Source: an uncultured Bacteroidales bacterium
GTDB lineage: Bacteria > Bacteroidota > Bacteroidia > Bacteroidales > Paludibacteraceae
Direction of reading: 5' to 3'
Assembly: GCA_903912795.1 (NCBI GenBank)
Contig: CAIWIS010000269.1
Location: 1-6,594, forward strand
DNA: 6,594 nucleotides
Positions 1 to 4,785 of this stretch are shown here, piece after piece (position 1 is the first letter of the stretch; each line of letters begins with the position of its first letter). Under the pieces are notes generated by a model that was given only the letters and a program-made list of their open reading frames with translations, was not told the origin of the DNA and made no database searches. A program made the position numbers and the translations under genes.

Positions 1-126
1 AACGAACAAAATGAATTGATTAACGAAGCCGAAACTGAAATTGCGTTTGTGGGTTTAAACGATTGGAAGCCTTGCAAAGCGCCTGACTTTTTGCTGAAAG
101 CTATTGAGGTTAATGCTTTGAAGTAG
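1..126 (+). CDS. 3' end of an unrecognised protein (partial)
   Basis: Frame 1 is open from the left edge to a TAG stop at 124-126, giving the last 41 residues of a protein whose start lies outside the window. The tail reads NEQNELINEAETEIAF followed by VGLNDWKPCKAP and a final helix-like stretch ending in VNALK. It is mixed acidic and hydrophobic, with no membrane segment and no recognisable C-terminal sorting signal, so it looks like a soluble cytoplasmic protein. I do not recognise the family. The fragment ends 12 bases before the stop codon of the convergent membrane-protein gene. It is called coding because of its open frame, normal composition and clean position against the next gene; with so little sequence the identity is left open. 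Confidence 0.6.
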   Translation, partial: NEQNELINEAETEIAFVGLNDWKPCKAPDFLLKAIEVNALK

Positions 127-138
127 TATTTATGTTAA

Positions 139-786
139 TTAAGCATTTATTAAACTGATAGCAATGGCATGACAAACGCTACCACCAAGCACAAAAAAAT
201 GCCAAACAGCATGCATAAATTCAACTTTTTTGAGTGAATAAATTACTGCGCCTACTGTGTAAAAAACTCCACCTGCTACTAGCCACCAAAAAACAGGCAT
301 GGAGTCTGAGGCGGAAAGTACATCGATAAGTGGTTTAAATGCAACTATAACAACCCAACCCATAGCTACATAACAAGCAGTCTCGAGTTTACTTGCGTTT
401 TTTAGTTTGGCAAAACTAAGTAATACTCCTGCCAAAGCAGCAAGCCAAATTATGCCAAAAAGTGACCAGCCCCAATAGCCTTCGTTACGTAATACTACTA
501 ATGTAAATGGTGTGTACGAACCAGCTATGTGTAGGTAAATGGCTGCATGGTCGAACTTCCGAAGTAATAGTTTTTTGCTTTCGGCACGCTGGTTATGATA
601 AAGCGTTGAAGTAATATACGAGAAAGTCATAAATGTGGCATAAACCAAAGTGCTGATTAATAGCCAGTAATTGTCTGATGTTAGATTGTTTTTTAAAAAC
701 AGAAAAAATACAATTATGCCAAATGGAATGCCAATGGCATGAGTTAAAGTGTTTGCTTTTTCTTCGCGTAAGGTATATCTCGACAT
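139..786 (-). CDS. trhA: Hemolysin III / PAQR family (TrhA-like) membrane protein
   Basis: This is a seven-helix inner-membrane protein of the bacterial PAQR (hemolysin III, YqfA/TrhA) family, 215 residues from the chosen start, the usual family length. Visible family marks are EEKANTLTHAIG before helix 1, STLYH at the end of helix 2, RKFDHAAIYLHIAGSYTPF into helix 3, and HAVWHFF near the end. In PAQR proteins the corresponding His (64), Asp (79) and HxxxH (192, 196) surround a bound metal. Members are linked to membrane-lipid homeostasis; the haemolysin name comes from a Bacillus protein and should not be read as evidence of a toxin. The frame can be extended to a TTG at 852, but the ATG at 786 is preferred: it starts exactly at the family N-terminus, and a promoter -7 box at 807-814 would place the transcript start downstream of the TTG. 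Family assignment is firm; the exact biochemical role is not. Confidence 0.93.
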   Translation of the reverse strand: MSRYTLREEKANTLTHAIGIPFGIIVFFLFLKNNLTSDNYWLLISTLVYATFMTFSYITSTLYHNQRAESKKLLLRKFDHAAIYLHIAGSYTPFTLVVLRNEGYWGWSLFGIIWLAALAGVLLSFAKLKNASKLETACYVAMGWVVIVAFKPLIDVLSASDSMPVFWWLVAGGVFYTVGAVIYSLKKVEFMHAVWHFFVLGGSVCHAIAISLINA

Positions 787-806
787 TTGATTTGAATTTT
801 GAACTG

Positions 807-814
807 CAAATGTA
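807..814 (-). promoter_or_regulatory. Bacteroidetes-type -7 box for the hemolysin III family gene
   Basis: Read on the minus strand this is TACATTTG, a full match to the Bacteroidetes -7 consensus TAnnTTTG. It lies 20 bases upstream of the ATG at 786, implying a very short leader. No good TTTG -33 element is seen at the usual spacing; the nearest candidate, GTTA around 837-840, is weak. The box helps exclude the longer TTG start at 852. Confidence 0.55.
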
Positions 815-836
815 CACTGTTTTCGCCAATAATTAC

Positions 837-844
837 TAACTTTG
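837..844 (+). promoter_or_regulatory. Bacteroidetes-type -7 box for the nucleotidyltransferase gene
   Basis: The plus strand reads TAACTTTG, matching TAnnTTTG, and ends 24 bases before the ATG at 869. A matching -33 TTTG is not present at the usual 17-21 base spacing, so this is a partial promoter match. It sits back to back with the minus-strand box at 807-814, 22 bases apart, so the two transcripts start within the same 80-base region. Confidence 0.5.
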
Positions 845-868
845 CTTTTCAAAGAAAATATTATTTAA

Positions 869-1603
869 ATGAAAGCTCTAATTTTTGCAGCAGGTCTTGG
901 TACCCGCCTCAAACCTATTACCGATAATTTACCTAAAGCCCTGGTGCCCATTGCTGGTAAACCTTTGCTGGAACATGTAATCCTGAAACTTAAAGCTCAG
1001 GGTTTCGACGAGATTTTGATAAATGTACACCATTTTCCAGATCAAATTATCAATTTTATTAAAGTAAATAATGCTTTTGGCATTCGGATTGAAATATCCG
1101 ATGAGCGAGAATTGTTGCTCGATACTGGTGGTGGTATTAAAAAAGCTGCTTCCTTTTTCAATGATAATAAACCATTTTTAGTTCATAATGTAGATATTTT
1201 GTCTACCCTAAATTTAAAAGAACTGTATCATCAGCATCTGCGCACTAATCCATTAGCTTCGCTTGTGGTTAGTAAGCGCGATACTTTTAGATATTTGCTT
1301 TTCGACGACGATTTGAGATTGCGTGGTTGGATTAATGAAAAGACAGGCGAAACAAAACCATTGGACTTTCAACATCCTGAACGTTTTGCTAAGTTTGCAT
1401 TTTCGGGTATTCAAGTTCTTTCACCACAGGTATTTAACATAATGGAGTCATATCCTCAGAAATTCCCAATTATGGATTTTTATTTGGAAAATATGAAGCA
1501 AAATAATATTCTGAGTTTTGTGCCTGTTGATTATAAAATGATTGATGTTGGTAAACTCAATGTATTAGAAGAGGCCGAGAAGTTTGTTATTAACCATAAA
1601 TAA
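869..1603 (+). CDS. MurU-like sugar-1-phosphate nucleotidyltransferase
   Basis: This 244-residue cytoplasmic enzyme belongs to the NTP_transferase (glucose-1-phosphate thymidylyl/uridylyl-transferase) fold. The N-terminus MKALIFAAGLGTRLKP carries the GxGTRLxP nucleotide-binding loop, followed by PKALVPIAGKPLLEH (about 23-37), whose Lys is the usual phosphate-contacting residue. DTGGGIKKA (about 85-93) and FLVHNVDIL (about 103-111, with the metal-binding Asp) come next, and MIDVGKLNVLEEAE lies near the C-terminus. DTGGGI and the closing DVG-x-L-xxLxEAE pattern resemble MurU, which makes UDP-MurNAc from MurNAc-1-phosphate in cell-wall recycling, more than RmlA or GalU. The AmgK-type kinase that partners MurU is not adjacent in this window, so the sugar substrate is not proven. 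The gene is the first of a probable two-gene transcript with the next gene. Confidence 0.88.
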   Translation: MKALIFAAGLGTRLKPITDNLPKALVPIAGKPLLEHVILKLKAQGFDEILINVHHFPDQIINFIKVNNAFGIRIEISDERELLLDTGGGIKKAASFFNDNKPFLVHNVDILSTLNLKELYHQHLRTNPLASLVVSKRDTFRYLLFDDDLRLRGWINEKTGETKPLDFQHPERFAKFAFSGIQVLSPQVFNIMESYPQKFPIMDFYLENMKQNNILSFVPVDYKMIDVGKLNVLEEAEKFVINHK

Positions 1604-1609
1604 TAAATT

Positions 1610-2161
1610 ATGAACGTTACTTTTTTTGCGAATCAAAATGACTTTAGAATTTGGCTAGAGAACAATTATGAAAAAGAAACGGAATTGATAGTAGGTTACT
1701 ATAAAGTGAATTCAGGAAGACCTTCATTAACTTGGTCAGAGTCTGTGGATCAGGCACTTTGTTTTGGTTGGATTGATGGAATTAGAAAATCTTTAGATGA
1801 ATTGAGCTACTGTATACGGTTTACTCCTCGTCGTAAATCAAGTATTTGGAGCGATATAAACATTAAAAAAGTAGAACATCTTACTAAAGCTGGTTTAATG
1901 ACTGAAGCTGGTTTAAAGGCATTTAGTTACCGAAAGGAACAAAAATCGGGTATATATTCATTCGAAAATAAAAAAGTACAGTTTGATGACGTTATTGCGA
2001 ATCATTTTAAACAAAATAAGTTGGCTTGGGATTGTTTTTACTTGAAAACTCCTTCGTTTCGTAAAACGATTACACATTGGATAATGAGTGCTAAACAAGA
2101 AAAAACTAGATTGTTGCGGCTCGAAAAAGTTATGGAAGATTTATGTAGCGCACGAACTTAG
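1610..2161 (+). CDS. YdeI/OmpD-associated (OmdA-like) family protein
   Basis: A 183-residue protein of the YdeI/OmdA family, cytoplasmic-looking, with no signal peptide or membrane helix. The N-terminal half shows the family pattern: WLENNYEKETELIVGYYK, SLTWSESVDQALCFGWIDG (about 38-56), then CIRFTPRRKSSIWSDINI (about 67-84) and LTKAGLMTEAG. The C-terminal half has the second family block, with FYLKTPSFRKTITHWIMSA and KEKTR-like residues followed by RLEKVMEDL. Proteins of this kind are annotated as bacteriocin-protection or OmpD-associated, from limited experimental work; no enzymatic activity is established, so I do not assign one. The start ATG lies 6 bases after the stop of the nucleotidyltransferase gene, with no separate promoter seen, implying co-transcription. 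It ends 10 bases from the convergent beta-barrel gene. Length and both conserved blocks are complete. Confidence 0.88.
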   Translation: MNVTFFANQNDFRIWLENNYEKETELIVGYYKVNSGRPSLTWSESVDQALCFGWIDGIRKSLDELSYCIRFTPRRKSSIWSDINIKKVEHLTKAGLMTEAGLKAFSYRKEQKSGIYSFENKKVQFDDVIANHFKQNKLAWDCFYLKTPSFRKTITHWIMSAKQEKTRLLRLEKVMEDLCSART

Positions 2162-2171
2162 TAAACTGCTT

Positions 2172-2822
2172 TTATTTGGTTTGTAATAACCAGCTAAAAT
2201 TGACTGAGGCATTCATGTTGTTTGAAGCATCAAAATAGTCGCTTGCTGCGTTAGAATAGAGATCAACGGCTCCATAATTGGCACGAGCTTCTACCTGAAA
2301 CACTTGTTTTTTTATGCGCATATAAAATCCAGTTCCAACAACTAAACCATACTCAAATGGACGTTCAGTAGCCTTAATGTGTTGTTCTTGCGTAGAGTTT
2401 ACGGTATTATTTAGGAGCGTTTTTTCCGAAATTAAATAGCTTAATTTTGGTCCGATATTGAAAAATACCCTAAAGTTTCTTCCGAAATTAAAGTGAGTCA
2501 AAATTGGCAATTCAATATAATTCAATTGTTTAGAAAAAAGTCCGTCCTTTTCAGTCCAGCCTCGCTGTGAATAATTTAATTCAGTCTGAAATCCTAGACT
2601 TTTGTCATTAATATATCTAAAAACAATTCCTCCATTATTTCCCAATAAATACGATTGATTAACAGTTGGTTTGAATCCAACCATCGAACCTGTCATTCCT
2701 GCATTTATCCCCCAGTATTTCTCTGTAGTAAAATTTTTTCGTTGCGCTAGGGCGTTGTTCGAAAATAGTATGCCAAAAGATAAAACAGCTAGTACTGACA
2801 AATTTTTAAATTTCATTATCAT
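2172..2822 (-). CDS. Small outer-membrane beta-barrel protein (porin family, PF13568-like)
   Basis: A 216-residue exported protein. Residues 1-26 form a signal peptide (MKFKNLSVLAVLSF core, hydrophobic run, then NNALAQ with a cleavage site around ALA/Q). The rest alternates polar and hydrophobic residues with aromatic girdle positions, as in an eight-stranded barrel: GINAGMTGS, LGFQTELNYSQRGW, LNYIELPILTHFNF, FFNIGPKLSYLI, YGLVVGTGFYM, FQVEARANYG and a terminal strand NASVNFSWLLQTK. The phrases ELNYSQRGW, YIELPIL and NIGPKLSYL are typical of the Bacteroidetes outer membrane beta-barrel family that also contains PorT, but nothing marks it as PorT itself. Two in-frame ATGs exist, at 2822 and 2816; the second gives the more usual MKFKN start. 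The gene lies 28 bases after the LysM gene on the same strand with no promoter of its own visible, so the pair is probably one transcript. Confidence 0.87.
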   Translation of the reverse strand: MIMKFKNLSVLAVLSFGILFSNNALAQRKNFTTEKYWGINAGMTGSMVGFKPTVNQSYLLGNNGGIVFRYINDKSLGFQTELNYSQRGWTEKDGLFSKQLNYIELPILTHFNFGRNFRVFFNIGPKLSYLISEKTLLNNTVNSTQEQHIKATERPFEYGLVVGTGFYMRIKKQVFQVEARANYGAVDLYSNAASDYFDASNNMNASVNFSWLLQTK

Positions 2823-2850
2823 TTTAATATTATCTAAATAATAACTTTCA

Positions 2851-4530
2851 TTATTTTTCGTGCTGATATAATTGCTTGTTTACAAAACCTGAAGTTACAT
2901 TGTTGCGCTCAAATTTTAAAAACGATTGAATACCCGATGCCAATGGAAGCTGTTTTTTATCCCAACTAAACTGTGGTCCAAACTCGTAAAGTAAAGCTAT
3001 AAAGTAATTGCCTAAGTCATATCCTAATACATCGTATTGTGGATTGTTCGAAGATTTTTTCCAACCAAAATTACTGTTAAACAAGCTGTTGTATTGTTTT
3101 AAATCTTCGTCGTTTATTAAGGGTTTAAATGGCGCTATGCTAAATGATTTAAATTTAACTTGTGCATTTTGATTTTTCCAACTGAATTGTTCGTAAAGTT
3201 GTATGTCATATTCCATGGCTTTCGAGTTTAAAAAACTCAAATAAGGAAAAATGCCCGAAAATTTATCAGTATTGAATATTATAATATTCGATTTCTCTTT
3301 ATCAAAAACAGTTGACGATTGAACTAGCTGCTCTGTAGCCATATCAATTACTTGAAATGGTTTATTTTTGGCTGATAGTGAATTTTTTAAATTTTGCGAA
3401 AACTCAAATCCACTATCACTGGCAGTTACAGTTGCCAAATCAATAAATACAATATTTTCTGGTTTTGTATTTTTATTCAATAAATTACATAAATACTCAG
3501 TTTCAACATAATTGGTAGCGTTAAACTGGAACAAATAAGGGTTAGTAGCCAAGTCGGCTACTTTCGACGAGAATGGAATAACGCAATTAATTTTGTTCTC
3601 TTTTGCAAATTCACTTACCAACGAAATTTGATTGGTATAAGCTGGTCCAATAATTAAATCTACATTTTTTAGCTTTTGATTTTGAAGTACTTCAATAATT
3701 TTATCTTCTGTTTTTTCGGTATCGAATGTGTAAATTTCAATGGATACGCCTTTATTTTTAGCTTCGTTAGCTGCCAAGAGAAATCCGGCATAGAATTCCT
3801 GAAAACGCTCATTTACGGCATCTGTTTTAGCGTTTTCGATAACCAATGGCAATAAAATTGCAATTTTCAAAGGGGTATTGTTAGGCTTAACATTTTGAAC
3901 TATCCGTGTTAAGTATCTTACATCATCAACGGTATGTTTTGCTTTAACTATTTCAGGTTCAATTGGTTTTGGCGTTTCTGCTACTTGTATATTCTTGGTT
4001 TCAACTTCACTTTTATCTTTGCATTTATTCTTGTGTTTTTTATCATCCATGGATTTGTTGCATGGAATGCGGAGAGTCATACCTGTTTTTAAACCATTTT
4101 CAAGGTCTGGGTTGAGTTTTTTTAATTCATCCACTGATATGTCGTACTTGCGACTAATAGCAAAAAGGGTTTGTTTTTTTTCGACCAAATGCTCAATAAA
4201 GTTAGTTTCAGCTATATCGGATTTTAAAACTGTCGATTTTTCGGTTTTGTTATTTTCAACTACTTCAGTTTTTGTTTTTTTCGATGAAGGAATTAACAGA
4301 ATTTGTCCTGTTGTTAATCCGTTAGCAGCATCTGGATTTAATTCGTTTAATTTATCGAGAGTTACTTCAAACTTACGTGCTATACCATAAAGTCCTTCAC
4401 CAGCTTGTACAGGATATAAAATATACTCCTTGCCTGCAATCTTTTTTATTTGATAGTTCTGGTTTTGTGCGCTAAGTCCTTCACATATAATAAGAAATAT
4501 AATTATCAGAAATGAATTAAGTGCTTTCAT
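2851..4530 (-). CDS. Secreted protein with two LysM domains and a type I periplasmic-binding-like domain
   Basis: A 559-residue exported protein. Residues 1-22 are a signal peptide (hydrophobic FLIIIFLIICEGLSA; the Cys lacks a lipobox, so not a clear lipoprotein). Two LysM peptidoglycan-binding domains follow, about 36-81 (YPVQAGEGLYGIARKF ... LTTGQILLIP) and 111-156 (HLVEKKQTLFAISRKY ... LKTGMTLRIP). They share 13 of 21 residues in their second halves, indicating internal duplication. A Lys-rich linker (157-200) leads to a domain at about 222-545 with the features of the type I periplasmic-binding fold: LKIAILLPLV, FYAGFLLAANEA, VSIEIYTFDTE, DLIIGPAYTNQISLV, NCVIPFSSK, NIIIFNT and YDVLGYDLGNYF. 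ABC-transporter solute receptors and LpoA share this fold. No permease or ATPase is nearby, so transport is not indicated; binding to the wall and sensing or partner activation is an inference. The 28-base gap to the barrel gene suggests an operon. Confidence 0.9.
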   Translation of the reverse strand: MKALNSFLIIIFLIICEGLSAQNQNYQIKKIAGKEYILYPVQAGEGLYGIARKFEVTLDKLNELNPDAANGLTTGQILLIPSSKKTKTEVVENNKTEKSTVLKSDIAETNFIEHLVEKKQTLFAISRKYDISVDELKKLNPDLENGLKTGMTLRIPCNKSMDDKKHKNKCKDKSEVETKNIQVAETPKPIEPEIVKAKHTVDDVRYLTRIVQNVKPNNTPLKIAILLPLVIENAKTDAVNERFQEFYAGFLLAANEAKNKGVSIEIYTFDTEKTEDKIIEVLQNQKLKNVDLIIGPAYTNQISLVSEFAKENKINCVIPFSSKVADLATNPYLFQFNATNYVETEYLCNLLNKNTKPENIVFIDLATVTASDSGFEFSQNLKNSLSAKNKPFQVIDMATEQLVQSSTVFDKEKSNIIIFNTDKFSGIFPYLSFLNSKAMEYDIQLYEQFSWKNQNAQVKFKSFSIAPFKPLINDEDLKQYNSLFNSNFGWKKSSNNPQYDVLGYDLGNYFIALLYEFGPQFSWDKKQLPLASGIQSFLKFERNNVTSGFVNKQLYQHEK

Positions 4531-4551
4531 TCGTTATGGTATTTTTTTAAT

Positions 4552-4661
4552 TAAACGTTTTTAAGATGTAAGTTTGAAATTTGATGATTAAATCTGAAAT
4601 TATGACTCAATAACTGTTCCGAATTCAATTTAAACTGCAAATTTACTAAAAATAAACGTTT
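4552..4661. repeat. Two copies of the palindrome AAACGTTT in the divergent intergenic region
   Basis: The self-complementary octamer AAACGTTT occurs at 4553-4560 and 4654-4661, each preceded by T. The first copy lies 22 bases upstream of the LysM gene's ATG, within its probable leader. The second lies 8 bases upstream of the minus-strand -7 box, in the promoter spacer. I saw no other copy in the window by eye. A paired operator is possible but the sites are short and AT-rich, so chance is not excluded. Confidence 0.3.
4638..4645 (-). promoter_or_regulatory. Candidate -7 box for the LysM/beta-barrel operon
   Basis: On the minus strand this reads TAAATTTG, a match to TAnnTTTG, about 107 bases upstream of the ATG at 4530. 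No good TTTG -33 box is found at the usual spacing, so strength is doubtful or an activator is needed. It is the only such box seen between the LysM gene and the divergent promoter, and it would give a leader of roughly 100 bases. Confidence 0.4.
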
Positions 4662-4674
4662 GAATTTATATTAC

Positions 4675-4697
4675 GGCAATAATTGCCATTTTTTTTT
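4675..4697 (+). promoter_or_regulatory. GGCAAT-A-ATTGCC palindrome followed by a nine-T run
   Basis: Bases 4675-4687 form an inverted repeat with perfect 6-base arms around one central A (or a 5-bp stem with a 3-base loop as RNA), followed after one A by nine T residues (4689-4697). The form resembles a small rho-independent terminator reading rightward, but no plus-strand gene precedes it within the intergenic region. It abuts the -33 element of the promoter of the gene at 4786, so an operator or activator site is at least as likely. Confidence 0.4.
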
Positions 4698-4724
4698 GTT
4701 TTTAAATAGAAAGCTGTACATTTG
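4695..4724 (+). promoter_or_regulatory. Bacteroidetes-type promoter for the T9SS-tailed protein gene
   Basis: A -33 element TTTG at 4695-4698 and a -7 element TACATTTG at 4717-4724 are separated by 18 bases, close to the Bacteroidetes consensus TTTG-N(about 19)-TAnnTTTG. This is the best promoter match in the window. Transcription would begin around 4730, leaving a leader of about 55 bases before the ATG at 4786. Confidence 0.7.
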
Positions 4725-4735
4725 TATCTTTAAAA

Positions 4736-4754
4736 TCAGTATTTGAAGTACTGA
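4736..4754 (+). other. Inverted repeat (possible hairpin) in the 5' leader
   Basis: TCAGTA (4736-4741) and TACTGA (4749-4754) are exact inverted repeats separated by 7 bases, within the predicted leader of the gene at 4786. As RNA they could form a 6-bp stem with a 7-base loop close to the 5' end. It might stabilise the transcript or bind a regulator; the stem is short and AT-rich, so this is a weak call. Confidence 0.3.
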
Positions 4755-4785
4755 ACCCAATAAGTATCTTAATTAATTTTTATAT

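Noticed and set aside
139..786. Reading the hemolysin III family gene as a toxin or virulence gene
   Set aside because: The family name is historical; the PAQR architecture and wide distribution indicate a membrane-homeostasis protein.
593..829. 78-residue minus-strand open frame
   Set aside because: It lies inside the hemolysin III family gene in another frame, has low-complexity composition and no recognisable domain; the overlapping frame is clearly the real gene.
2172..2822. Identification of the barrel protein as the T9SS component PorT
   Set aside because: It shares only the general barrel family; I see no PorT-specific N-terminal pattern, and it does not directly follow ubiE on the same strand.
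3995..4390. 131-residue plus-strand open frame
   Set aside because: It is antisense to the LysM region of the secreted protein; its Ser/Leu/Phe-rich sequence is what reverse reading of Lys/Glu/Asn codons gives, and it has no start context or family match.
4512..4518. Possible lipoprotein site at Cys16 of the LysM protein
   Set aside because: The residues before Cys are Leu-Ile-Ile, without Gly, Ala or Ser at -1, and a normal signal-peptidase I site (LSA/Q) follows closely.
4575..4601. Direct repeat TGAAATT at 4575-4581 and 4595-4601, 20 bases apart
   Set aside because: The phasing is two helical turns, but the 7-base unit is AT-rich and expected often by chance in this region.
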